Source: a candidate division WOR-3 bacterium
GTDB taxonomy: Bacteria; Hydrothermota; Hydrothermia; Hydrothermales; JAJRUZ01
Assembly: GCA_039803925.1 (NCBI GenBank)
Contig: JBDRZL010000002.1
Location: forward strand, 1 to 64,000
Length of the DNA stretch: 64,000 nucleotides
Reading direction: 5' to 3'
Shown here: one piece after another, positions 18,173 to 25,704 of the stretch
Layout: each line of letters opens with the position of its first letter
Numbering within the stretch: position 1 is the first letter of the stretch
The notes under the pieces: model-generated
What the model was told of the DNA's origin: nothing
What the model saw: only the letters and a program-made list of their open reading frames with translations
Databases searched by the model: none
Translations under genes and position numbers: made by a program

Positions 18173-19402
18173 ATGCTAAAAGAAGGACTAAACAAAATAC
18201 TCTGGGCTCAAAAAAATATGCCTGTTCTTTTATCAATAAGAGAAAGATTTAAAAAAGATAAAATACTTAAAGATATTAAAATTTCTGCTTGTCTCCATGT
18301 AACTTCTGAAACAGCAAATCTGGTTATTACCTTAAAGGAAGCAGGGGCAGAGGTTGCCTTATGTGCTTCAAATCCTCTTTCAACCAAAGATGATGTTGCT
18401 TATGCCTTAAGAGAAGAATACGGAATTAAAGTTTTTGCAAAATATGGAGCCACAAAAGAAGAATATTATGAGCATATTGAAAAAGCATTATCAATTGAGC
18501 CTGATATAACTCTTGATGATGGTGCAGATTTAACTTCTTTTTTGCATCAAAATTTTGAAAAATTTGGTAAAAATATAAAGGGTGGAACAGAAGAAACTAC
18601 TACCGGGGTCATAAGACTAAAAAGTATGGAAAAAAATAATGTGCTTAAATACCCAATAATAGCAGTAAATGATTCAAGAACTAAATATTTATTTGATAAT
18701 AGATACGGAACAGGTCAGAGCACAATAGATGGAATTTTAAGAGCTACCAATATTTTGCTTGCTGGCAAAAATTTTGTTGTTTGCGGATACGGATGGTGTG
18801 GAAGGGGTGTTGCAATGAGAGCAAGGGGAATGGGAGCTAAAGTTATTGTTACAGAAGTTGATCCAATAAAAGCCCTTGAAGCAAAAATGGATGGTTTTGA
18901 TGTAATGAAAATAGAGAAAGCAAGTTTAATAGGTGATATATTTGTTACTGTAACTGGAAATAAAAATGTTATTGATATCCCTCATATAAAGAATATGAAA
19001 AATGGAGTAATTTTAGCAAATTCAGGGCATTTTAATGTGGAGATCAATGTTGAAGGTCTTAAAAAAATTGCCAAAAAAATTGAAAAGATCAGAGAAAATG
19101 TGGAAAAATACACCCTTGAAGATGGAAAGGAAATTTTCTTATTGAGTGAAGGGCGCCTTGTCAATCTTGCAGCAGCAGAAGGTCATCCACCTGATGTTAT
19201 GGATATGAGTTTTTCCAACCAAGCTCTTGCCTGTGAATATATAGTAAAAAACTACAAAAAAATTGAGAAAAAAGTTTATACTCTGCCTCTTGAAATTGAT
19301 AGAGAAATAGCAAGATTAAAATTAGAAAGCATGGGGGTAGAAATAGATGAATTAACAGAGGAACAAAAAAAATACCTTGAATCCTGGGAAGAAGGAACTT
19401 AA
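18173..19402 (+). CDS. ahcY: Adenosylhomocysteinase
   Basis: 409 aa, the usual length for the short prokaryotic/archaeal-type enzyme. It reversibly hydrolyses S-adenosylhomocysteine to adenosine and homocysteine using bound NAD. Visible signatures: DDGADL and [10 protein letters not shown] of the substrate domain, [18 protein letters not shown], and the NAD-binding [19 protein letters not shown]. The C-terminus ends in a Glu/Lys-rich tail rather than the eukaryotic KPDHYRY form. ATG follows AAGGAGG by 4 nt. The nrdJ promoter lies inside its 3' end. Confidence 0.95.
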   Translation: MLKEGLNKILWAQKNMPVLLSIRERFKKDKILKDIKISACLHVTSETANLVITLKEAGAEVALCASNPLSTKDDVAYALREEYGIKVFAKYGATKEEYYEHIEKALSIEPDITLDDGADLTSFLHQNFEKFGKNIKGGTEETTTGVIRLKSMEKNNVLKYPIIAVNDSRTKYLFDNRYGTGQSTIDGILRATNILLAGKNFVVCGYGWCGRGVAMRARGMGAKVIVTEVDPIKALEAKMDGFDVMKIEKASLIGDIFVTVTGNKNVIDIPHIKNMKNGVILANSGHFNVEINVEGLKKIAKKIEKIRENVEKYTLEDGKEIFLLSEGRLVNLAAAEGHPPDVMDMSFSNQALACEYIVKNYKKIEKKVYTLPLEIDREIARLKLESMGVEIDELTEEQKKYLESWEEGT

Positions 19403-19405
19403 TAT
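19377..19405 (+). promoter_or_regulatory. Promoter for nrdJ inside the ahcY 3' end
   Basis: TTGAAT (19377-19382), 17-bp spacer, TAATAT (19400-19405). The T-arm-like element follows with GGTTC starting 9 nt after the -10 box, the same spacing as at the subtilase promoter. This would let nrdJ be transcribed independently of ahcY. Confidence 0.55.
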
Positions 19406-19412
19406 TTAAAAA

Positions 19413-19427
19413 GGGGTTCAAATCCCC
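19413..19427 (+). promoter_or_regulatory. T-arm-like 5' element (site 3)
   Basis: GGGGTTCAAATCCCC: the strongest copy, with a 4-bp GGGG/CCCC stem and a 7-nt loop TTCAAAT that fits the tRNA T-loop consensus exactly. It lies 21 nt before the nrdJ ATG and is followed by an AAGGAG ribosome site. Confidence 0.7.
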
Positions 19428-19448
19428 TTAAGATCTAAGGAGAGTATC

Positions 19449-21737
19449 ATGGAAAATAAAAGAATGTTGCTTTTAGAGCCTATAGTTACAGAAAATGCTC
19501 TAAAAGTTCTTGAAAAAAGATATCTTTTGAGAAATGAAAAGGGAGAAATAATTGAAACTCCAAAAGAAATGTATGAAAGAGTTGCAAAAGCAGTAGCTGA
19601 GGTTGATAAGGAATACCCTGTTTTTAAAGAAAAGGTATCTGAAACCGAAGAAAAATTTTATTATATTATGTCTCAAGGATATTTTTTACCAAACTCCCCT
19701 ACCCTTATGAATGCAGGAACAAAAATGGGGCAACTTTCAGCCTGTTTTGTTTTGCCAGTTAATGACTCAATGGAAGGAATTTTTGAAACTTTAAAACATG
19801 CTGCAATAATACATAAAACAGGAGGAGGAACAGGTTTTTCTTTTTCAAGATTAAGACCTAAAGGAGATGTTGTAAGAACAACAGGTCAAATTGCATCAGG
19901 TCCCGTTTCCTTTATGAAAGTTTTTGATGCAGCTACCGAAGCTGTAAAACAGGGTGGAAGAAGAAGAGGAGCCAATATGGGAATTTTAAGAGTAGACCAT
20001 CCTGATATTGAGGAATTTATAACCTGTAAGGATGATGTAACAAAAATAACCAACTTTAACATTTCCGTTGCTGTGACTGACGGGTTTATGGAAGCGCTTA
20101 AAAGAGGAGAGCAAGAATTTCCTTTAATAAATCCAAGAAATGGTGAAGTAATGAAAAAGGTGAATCCAAGAGAGTTATGGAAAAAACTTGTATATCAGGC
20201 ATGGAAAAATGGGGAACCTGGTGTAATATTTATTGATAGAATTAACAAAACTCACACTTTAAAAGGAATGGGAGAAATTGAAGCTACAAACCCCTGTGGC
20301 GAAAAACCTCTATTGCCTTATGAATCCTGTAATCTTGGTTCTATTAATGTGGTTAAATTTTTTAAAGGAATACCATGGTATCTTGAACATAGAAGAACAG
20401 CAAAATGGGAAGAAGTAAGGGATAGAATTGATTGGGAGAAATTTAGAGAGATAATCTATCTTTCAGTTCATTTTCTTGATAATGTTATTGATGCAAATGT
20501 GTACCCTCTACCTGAAATTGAAAGGATAACAAAATTAACAAGGAAAATAGGACTCGGTGTTATGGGATTTGCTGACCTTCTTTACCTATTGGGTATCCCT
20601 TATTCTTCAGAAGATGCTTTAAAAGCTGGAGAGGAAATAATGAAATTTATTCAGGAAAATGCTCACTATTATTCAAATGAAATTGGAAAAATTAAAGGGC
20701 CTTTTCCTACTATTGATAAAAGTATATTTAAAGGCTCAACAAGAAGAAATTCTGTGGTAACAACAATTGCACCTACAGGCACCATATCAATGATTGCTGA
20801 TACTTCAGCTGGGATTGAACCTAACTTTTCTCTTGTTTATGTTAAAAATGTTATGGGTGGAGAAAGACTTTTATATATAAACAAATATTTCAGACAAGCT
20901 GCAGAAGAACTTGGGTTTTACTCAGAAGAACTTATGGAAGCACTTTCTAAAATGCCAACAATAAGGAAAATTGATGAAATTCCCGAACATATAAGAAAAA
21001 TTTTTGAGGTTACATTTGATATAACACCTGAACAACATGTGAGAATTCAGGCAGCATTTCAAAAATATGTTGAAGACGCAGTTTCTAAAACCATAAACCT
21101 TCCAGAAGAAGCTGAGCCCCATGATGTAGAAAAAGCATACCTTTTAGCCTATGAACTTGGATGTAAGGGAATAACAGTTTATAGACATGGTTCAAGACCA
21201 GGACAGGTTTATGATACAGCTAAAAAAGAGGAAGAAAAAAGAATTAAAAAATTAAAACCAAGACCAAGACCAAAAGTTGTCTCAGGAAAAACATATAAAA
21301 TTAAATCCGAACTTGGAACTGTTTATATTACAATAAATGAAGATGAACTTGGACCACATGAAGTCTTTATTCAACTGGGGAAAAGTGGAAGTTCTGCAAA
21401 CGCTTTAACAGAAGCAATTGGAAGGCTAATATCACTTGCTTTAAGATCAGGAATTGACCCAATGGAAATTGTTGACCAGTTAAAAGGCATAAGATCAATG
21501 CCAACATGGGATGATGGGGAAATTATTTTATCCTGTCCTGATGGAATTGGTAAGGTCCTTGAAAAACATTTAAAAGGAGAACAACTCGGTATTTTCCCAG
21601 AGGAGAAAAAACATAAAAGAATTATACAGGAAAATCATACTTCCTCAGGTGAAATATGTCCAGAATGTGGTGGAGTTATGGTTTTTGCTGAGGATTGTCT
21701 TACATGCCCTCATTGTGGATTTTCAAAATGCTCATAA
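19449..21737 (+). CDS. nrdJ: Adenosylcobalamin-dependent (class II) ribonucleotide reductase
   Basis: 762 aa. Reduces ribonucleotides to deoxyribonucleotides with a B12-generated thiyl radical, so it works with or without oxygen. Cys99 (SACFVLP) is one of the redox cysteines; N281, C283 and E285 of NPCGE are the radical-site triad; the phosphate-binding segment APTGTIS is present near residue 440. The C-terminus carries CPECGG and CPHCGFSKC, the zinc-ribbon/redox tail typical of NrdJ. No other ribonucleotide reductase subunit is adjacent. No cobalamin riboswitch fits in the short leader; instead it has the T-arm-like element. Confidence 0.95.
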   Translation: MENKRMLLLEPIVTENALKVLEKRYLLRNEKGEIIETPKEMYERVAKAVAEVDKEYPVFKEKVSETEEKFYYIMSQGYFLPNSPTLMNAGTKMGQLSACFVLPVNDSMEGIFETLKHAAIIHKTGGGTGFSFSRLRPKGDVVRTTGQIASGPVSFMKVFDAATEAVKQGGRRRGANMGILRVDHPDIEEFITCKDDVTKITNFNISVAVTDGFMEALKRGEQEFPLINPRNGEVMKKVNPRELWKKLVYQAWKNGEPGVIFIDRINKTHTLKGMGEIEATNPCGEKPLLPYESCNLGSINVVKFFKGIPWYLEHRRTAKWEEVRDRIDWEKFREIIYLSVHFLDNVIDANVYPLPEIERITKLTRKIGLGVMGFADLLYLLGIPYSSEDALKAGEEIMKFIQENAHYYSNEIGKIKGPFPTIDKSIFKGSTRRNSVVTTIAPTGTISMIADTSAGIEPNFSLVYVKNVMGGERLLYINKYFRQAAEELGFYSEELMEALSKMPTIRKIDEIPEHIRKIFEVTFDITPEQHVRIQAAFQKYVEDAVSKTINLPEEAEPHDVEKAYLLAYELGCKGITVYRHGSRPGQVYDTAKKEEEKRIKKLKPRPRPKVVSGKTYKIKSELGTVYITINEDELGPHEVFIQLGKSGSSANALTEAIGRLISLALRSGIDPMEIVDQLKGIRSMPTWDDGEIILSCPDGIGKVLEKHLKGEQLGIFPEEKKHKRIIQENHTSSGEICPECGGVMVFAEDCLTCPHCGFSKCS

Positions 21738-21764
21738 AAAAGACAAATTATCTTAAAATTATAT

Positions 21765-22961
21765 ATGGAAAAATTTCCCTTTTTAATTGCAAACGAGAAT
21801 TATATAAAAGAAGGTAAAACGACTGATATTTATTTTTTAAGAACAAAAAATATACTTCAAAAAAGAAATATAAAAAAGAAAGTTTTTGCTGAATTTACTG
21901 TTTCATCCCCTCCTTATCCTCTATTTGCCTTTGCAGGAATAAGAGAAGTTGTCAAATTACTTGAAGGTAAAAATATAAACCTCTGGGGAATAAAAGAAGG
22001 AGAAATTATACCCTCCTCTGATATAAACGGAGTTTTAATTCCTGTAATGGCTATTGAAGGTGAATACACAGAATTCTGTGAATATGAAACTCCTCTCCTT
22101 GGATTTATATGTCATGCTTCGGGTATAATGACAAAAGCAATAAGAATAAGAAAAGCAGCAGGTGATAAAATTTTACTTTCCTTTGGAATAAGAAGAATGC
22201 ATCCTGCTCTTGCTCCTTTTATTGATTTTTATGCGTTTATGGGAGGTTGTGATGGGGTATCTTCTATTGCAGGTGCAGAAGCAATTGGAGAAAATCCAAG
22301 AGGAACTATGCCCCACTCCCTCATAATATTAATGGGAGAAGAAGAAGCCTGGAAAGCCTTTGATGAAGAAATATCAAAAGATATACCAAGAATTGCCTTA
22401 ATTGATACTTATGGAGATGAAAAGGTCCAAGCCATAAAAGCAGCAGAGACTATAAAGGATCTCTCGGGCGTGAGGCTTGATACCCCAGCTTCAAGAAGGG
22501 GGAATTTGATAAAAATAATAAAGGAAATTAAATGGGAACTCAAAATAAGGGAAAAAGAAAATATTAAAATCTTCATTTCTGGTGGTCTTGATGAATTTGA
22601 AGTTAAAAAACTTTCTGAAGCAGGAGCTGATGGATTTGGAGTTGGAACATCTCTATCAAATGCAAAAGTTATTGATTATGCAATGGATATTGTTGAAGTA
22701 GAAAATAAACCCTGTGCAAAAAAAGGAAAATTTGGTGGAAAGAAAAAACCTTTTATTTGTAGAGATGATAAAGAAATAATTGTGGATCACTTTAATAAAG
22801 ATGAGTTAATTTGTCCCAAATGTAAAAGGAAGATGGAACCTCTTTTCATCCAGTATATTAAAGAAGGTAAAATTGTTTATGAATTTGAAAATGTGAAAGA
22901 AGTAAGAAAAAAGATAATTGAAAATTTATTAAACTTATCTTTTGAAGAATTGGGGCTTTAA
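21765..22961 (+). CDS. pncB: Nicotinate phosphoribosyltransferase (archaeal-type)
   Basis: 398 aa. Joins nicotinate to PRPP, giving nicotinate mononucleotide for NAD salvage. Signatures include TVSSPPYPLFAFAG, FICHASGIMTKA, SFGIRRMHPA, VRLDTPASRRGN, ISGGLDEFEV and GVGTSLSNA, which match the Thermoplasma/Thermotoga-type enzyme. A C-terminal zinc-knuckle-like part has an ELICPKCKRKM motif. TAAAAT lies 5 nt before the ATG, hinting at a leaderless start; nrdJ ends 27 bp upstream. Confidence 0.92.
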   Translation: MEKFPFLIANENYIKEGKTTDIYFLRTKNILQKRNIKKKVFAEFTVSSPPYPLFAFAGIREVVKLLEGKNINLWGIKEGEIIPSSDINGVLIPVMAIEGEYTEFCEYETPLLGFICHASGIMTKAIRIRKAAGDKILLSFGIRRMHPALAPFIDFYAFMGGCDGVSSIAGAEAIGENPRGTMPHSLIILMGEEEAWKAFDEEISKDIPRIALIDTYGDEKVQAIKAAETIKDLSGVRLDTPASRRGNLIKIIKEIKWELKIREKENIKIFISGGLDEFEVKKLSEAGADGFGVGTSLSNAKVIDYAMDIVEVENKPCAKKGKFGGKKKPFICRDDKEIIVDHFNKDELICPKCKRKMEPLFIQYIKEGKIVYEFENVKEVRKKIIENLLNLSFEELGL

Positions 22962-23116
22962 GTAATTTGAATTAACTATATCACGATTATTTAAATTAAA
23001 ACTTATATTCACTTTCTTCTCACGTAGATGATTTTAAAACTAACCATTTTCAATATGAGAAGTATTAACCCTATAGGGATTGAACTCTGCATAAAGAATA
23101 TGCTTTATTTGCATAA
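22962..23116. other. Intergenic region between convergent genes
   Basis: 155 bp, the longest gene-free stretch in the window. It contains the palindrome CCCTATAGGG (23069-23078) and, on the minus strand, a weak T-arm-like match starting GAGTTCAATCCC. A short hairpin GCATA/TATGC (23089-23103) followed by TTTATTT could be a weak terminator for pncB. No tRNA, small ORF with a ribosome site, or repeat array was found. Confidence 0.4.
23089..23110 (+). terminator. Possible weak terminator after pncB
   Basis: A 5-bp stem GCATA/TATGC with a 5-nt loop (AAGAA) is followed by TTTATTT. The stem is short and AT-rich, so activity is doubtful. Confidence 0.25.
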
Positions 23117-24040
23117 TCAAATTCCATCAACTTTAATTTTTTTATCTTTTTTACTTGCAAAGGCAACAGGCATAGTTTCTGTATTCATAAAATAACCAAA
23201 CTCACAATCCCTTGTTATAGCAATAACACCTGCTCTACCACCTGTATTTTTTTCAAGAATTTCAATACCCTTTATGCAGGCTTCTTTGACATTAACACCT
23301 TCCTCCACTCTATCACAAACAAATTTTGAGAGAACAACCTTCATTATTGCCTCTCCAATTCCAGTTGCAGAAACAGCACAAAAGGAATTAGCATAAGTTC
23401 CACAACCAGGACAGGGAGTATCTCCAACTCTTCCTTCCATTTTAAAAAAAACACCTCCTGTTGATGTTCCTGCAACAATATTACCTTTGCTATCAACAGC
23501 ACAAGCTCCTACAGTCTCACCAACAAAAATCTCATACTTATCCTTAGCCCATTTTAAAATATTTTTCATCTCTTTTTTTAAAAAATTTTTCTTATCTTTT
23601 AGAAATTCAAGGTAAAAATTTAACCTCTCTCTACTAACTAAATTTATTTTTTTAAAACCTTCAAGTAAGGCAAACTCTTCAGCTCCTTTACCAACAAATA
23701 AAAGATGTGGTGTTTTCTCCATAACTCTTCTTGCAATAAGAATAGGGTTTTTAAATCCAGTTATCCCTGCAACTGCACCGAATTTTAAGGTATTTCCAAC
23801 CATTATTGAAGCATCAAGTTCCACTGTTCCCCTTATTGTTAAAACTGAACCAAACCCAGCATTAAAATAAGGATTATCCTCCATTTCTGAAACAGCAGCA
23901 CATACTGCATCAATTGCTGAACCACCTTTTTCTAAAATACGGAATCCCTTTTCACAGGCTTTTTTCACTCCCTTTATAGCTTCCTTTTTGTTTCTATGTT
24001 TTCCAGCCCCTCCATGAACAATAATTCCATAATTTTCCAT
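23117..24040 (-). CDS. iaaA: Isoaspartyl peptidase/L-asparaginase (Ntn hydrolase)
   Basis: 307 aa. Family T2: HGGAG near the N-terminus, GGSAIDAV, NAGFGSVLT..G.VELDASIM, and the autocleavage site at GET|VGACAVD with Thr176 as the new N-terminal nucleophile. GRVGDTPCPGCGTYA carries the conserved GRVGDSP-like substrate segment. It self-cleaves into alpha and beta subunits and removes isoaspartyl residues or hydrolyses asparagine; isoaspartyl repair would suit a heat-exposed proteome. ATG follows an AAGGAGGG site. Diverges from rsmG. Confidence 0.9.
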   Translation of the reverse strand: MENYGIIVHGGAGKHRNKKEAIKGVKKACEKGFRILEKGGSAIDAVCAAVSEMEDNPYFNAGFGSVLTIRGTVELDASIMVGNTLKFGAVAGITGFKNPILIARRVMEKTPHLLFVGKGAEEFALLEGFKKINLVSRERLNFYLEFLKDKKNFLKKEMKNILKWAKDKYEIFVGETVGACAVDSKGNIVAGTSTGGVFFKMEGRVGDTPCPGCGTYANSFCAVSATGIGEAIMKVVLSKFVCDRVEEGVNVKEACIKGIEILEKNTGGRAGVIAITRDCEFGYFMNTETMPVAFASKKDKKIKVDGI

Positions 24041-24092
24041 ATATTTTTCCCTCCTTTTTGAATAGAAAATAAAATTATAGGAAAATTTATAA

Positions 24093-24644
24093 ATGAAAAA
24101 CTATTTAGAAACAACTATTAATAAGGAAATTAAAGAAAAAATTGAAAAATTTGTAAAAATTTTAAAAGAAGTTAATAAAAGAATAAACCTTATAAGCAAA
24201 AGAGACATAGAAAAAATTTATGAAAAACATATTACAGAATCACTTTTTTATTTAGAAATTTTAAAAGGAAAAAAAATTGTTGATATCGGTTCTGGAGCAG
24301 GTTTTCCAGGCATTGTTCTTGCAATTGTAAGAAAAGACTTTGAACTTTATTTAATTGAAAGAAACAAAAAAAAATCAGAATTTTTAAGAAAAATTAAAAG
24401 GGAACTTAATCTTTTAAATGTAAAAATCTATAACTGCGATTTGAAAAATTTTGAGGAAAAAAATGAATTTGAATTTGTATCAAGAGGTGCAGGTTATGTA
24501 GAGATACTAAAAATTTTAAAAGAAAAAAATTTAAAAGGCTACTTTTATCCAGTTTTACCTGAAAGAGAAGAAAAATTTGAATATAAAACTTTCATAAACA
24601 AATGGACAGGAAAAAAAATAAAAATAGGAATTATTAAAATTTAA
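24093..24644 (+). CDS. rsmG: 16S rRNA (guanine-527-N7)-methyltransferase RsmG
   Basis: 183 aa, a little short against the usual 200-215. NKRINLISKRD, KHITESL and the SAM-binding VDIGSGAGFPG (63-73) are diagnostic of RsmG/GidB, followed by LIERNKKKSEFL and FVSRGAG. It methylates G527 of the small-subunit rRNA. The gene is solitary, with a promoter-like TATA-rich leader and no strong ribosome site, and overlaps the repressor gene tail-to-tail by 4 nt. Confidence 0.92.
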   Translation: MKNYLETTINKEIKEKIEKFVKILKEVNKRINLISKRDIEKIYEKHITESLFYLEILKGKKIVDIGSGAGFPGIVLAIVRKDFELYLIERNKKKSEFLRKIKRELNLLNVKIYNCDLKNFEEKNEFEFVSRGAGYVEILKILKEKNLKGYFYPVLPEREEKFEYKTFINKWTGKKIKIGIIKI

Positions 24645-25258
24645 TCAAAAAATTTCAATGATAAAACAAAAATTACCTTACCTATTATATGGGTTTCCTC
24701 ATCTGGTTTTAAAATCCCATACTTTTTGTTTTCAGAAATAAGAAAAAAATTATTTTTTCTTTTTATCAATCTCTTTAAAAGATAATCTGTTGAACCGATT
24801 CTCAAAAGGACAATATCTCCTAAAGTATATTCACCCCTTTCAACCACAACAAAATCACCCTCATTTATCAAAGGCTCCATACTATCAGAACTTACTTCAA
24901 GAACAAAAAATTTTTCTTTATTTTTCAATATTCTTTTTTTTATACGCTCAGGTAAAATAGATAAAGGAAACTCAATCTCTTTTATCCTTTCTGCTGAATC
25001 AAAATAAATTTCCCTTTTACCAGCACCTACCTTACCCATTAAAGGCAAATTTAAAAACTTTTCCTCTTCTAAAAAATAAGAAATACTTATTCCAAATATA
25101 TCCGAAAGCTTTTTCAAATCAGAAAAAGAAGGCCTCCTTTCTCCCCTCTCCCACCTTGAAACCGTAAGCAACTTATAACCAAACAAAGAAGCAAACTCTT
25201 TCTGCGTCAGACCCTTATTTTCCCTCAATTCCTTTATTTTTTTCCCAATAATATCCAT
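24641..25258 (-). CDS. XRE-family repressor with S24 (LexA-like) autoprotease domain
   Basis: 205 aa. Residues 5-60 form a lambda-type (XRE) helix-turn-helix with LTQKEFASLFGYKLLTVSRWERG. Residues about 72-205 form a Peptidase S24 domain: cleavage bond Ala79-Gly80 in GKVGAGKRE, nucleophile Ser126 in SSDSMEP, and base Lys162 in YLLKRL. All catalytic parts are intact, so RecA-filament-stimulated self-cleavage is plausible. It diverges from the UmuD'-umuC operon across two near-perfect palindromes, one overlapping each promoter. The simplest reading is an SOS-like repressor controlling itself and the mutagenic polymerase. It is not the canonical winged-helix LexA. Confidence 0.88.
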   Translation of the reverse strand: MDIIGKKIKELRENKGLTQKEFASLFGYKLLTVSRWERGERRPSFSDLKKLSDIFGISISYFLEEEKFLNLPLMGKVGAGKREIYFDSAERIKEIEFPLSILPERIKKRILKNKEKFFVLEVSSDSMEPLINEGDFVVVERGEYTLGDIVLLRIGSTDYLLKRLIKRKNNFFLISENKKYGILKPDEETHIIGKVIFVLSLKFFD

Positions 25259-25263
25259 TCTTA

Positions 25264-25293
25264 ATTATACCAAAAAAATTTAAATTTATCCAA
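25264..25293 (-). promoter_or_regulatory. Promoter of the S24 repressor gene, predicted leaderless
   Basis: Minus strand TTGGAT (25293-25288), 18-bp spacer, TATAAT (25269-25264), then 5 nt to the ATG at 25258. The -35 box lies inside operator 1, so the repressor should control its own synthesis. Confidence 0.6.
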
Positions 25294-25303
25294 TTCGGAT
25301 TAA
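25286..25303. promoter_or_regulatory. SOS-like operator 1
   Basis: TTATCCAATTCGGATTAA. The core ATCCAA-T-TCGGAT is a 13-bp palindrome with one mismatch. It covers the -35 box of the repressor gene. A second copy lies 28 bp away centre to centre. Confidence 0.7.
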
Positions 25304-25304
25304 T

Positions 25305-25334
25305 TTGATTTATTTATCCAATTTGGATTAAAAT
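25305..25334 (+). promoter_or_regulatory. Promoter of the UmuD'-umuC operon, predicted leaderless
   Basis: TTGATT (25305-25310), 18-bp spacer, TAAAAT (25329-25334), then 6 nt to the ATG at 25341. Operator 2 fills the spacer and touches the -10 box, so bound repressor should block polymerase. Confidence 0.6.
25314..25331. promoter_or_regulatory. SOS-like operator 2
   Basis: TTATCCAATTTGGATTAA. The core ATCCAA-T-TTGGAT is a perfect 13-bp palindrome around one base. It lies between the -35 and -10 boxes of the UmuD'-umuC promoter. Confidence 0.7.
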
Positions 25335-25340
25335 TAAAAT

Positions 25341-25703
25341 ATGGAAAGAGTAAAAGTTATTTATACTGGTTTTCCTTCACCTGCAAGGGATTATGAAGAA
25401 AAGCCTCTTGATTTAAATAAATTTATAGTTTCAAATCCCTTTTCCACTTTTTTTATGAGAGTAGAAGAAGATTTTGAAAGGGAGGGTATTAAAAAGGGTG
25501 ATATAATTGTTGTGGATGCATCAATTGAAAAATTTGAAAATAGGTTAATTGTAGCAGAATTTAAAGGTGATTTTGTAATAGGAAGAATTATAAAAGAAAA
25601 AGGTAAAAAATTTTTTATTTCAAAAAGTATAAAAGAAGAAATAGGAGAAAATATTGAGTTTGAAGTTTTTGGTGTTATAACTTTTCTAATAAGGAGGCTT
25701 TAA
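25341..25703 (+). CDS. UmuD'-like polymerase V accessory protein, catalytic residues lost
   Basis: 120 aa. The segment GFPSPARDYEEKPLDLNKFIV matches the UmuD sequence that starts right after its self-cleavage point (GFPSPAADY), but only 9 residues precede it, against 24 in E. coli UmuD. Where UmuD has GDSM with nucleophile Ser60, this protein reads EEDFEREG (residues 42-49), and the position of Lys97 is Gly81 in DFVIGRII. So it looks like the processed UmuD' form, made directly and unable to cleave. It is followed by umuC after 1 bp with an AAGGAGG site. It probably dimerises on UmuC; this is inferred from family knowledge. Confidence 0.82.
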   Translation: MERVKVIYTGFPSPARDYEEKPLDLNKFIVSNPFSTFFMRVEEDFEREGIKKGDIIVVDASIEKFENRLIVAEFKGDFVIGRIIKEKGKKFFISKSIKEEIGENIEFEVFGVITFLIRRL

Positions 25704-25704
25704 A

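Noticed and set aside
19403-19449. Cobalamin riboswitch for the B12-dependent nrdJ
   Set aside because: The leader is under 50 nt, far too short for a cobalamin aptamer of about 200 nt.
19377-19460. Possible tRNA gene, because GGGGTTCAAATCCCC looks like a T-arm
   Set aside because: The bases upstream are the end of ahcY and form no D-arm, anticodon arm or acceptor stem; the same motif recurs ten times without any tRNA around it.
20811-20824. Further T-arm-like motif (complement of GGGATTGAACC) inside nrdJ
   Set aside because: It is antisense within conserved codons for GIEPN, with no start codon nearby; best explained as coding chance. The match at 52635 inside a thiolase gene was set aside for the same reason.
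23041-23100. CRISPR repeat, suggested by CCCTATAGGGATTGAAC
   Set aside because: Only one copy; no second repeat with spacer-sized distance and no cas genes in the window.
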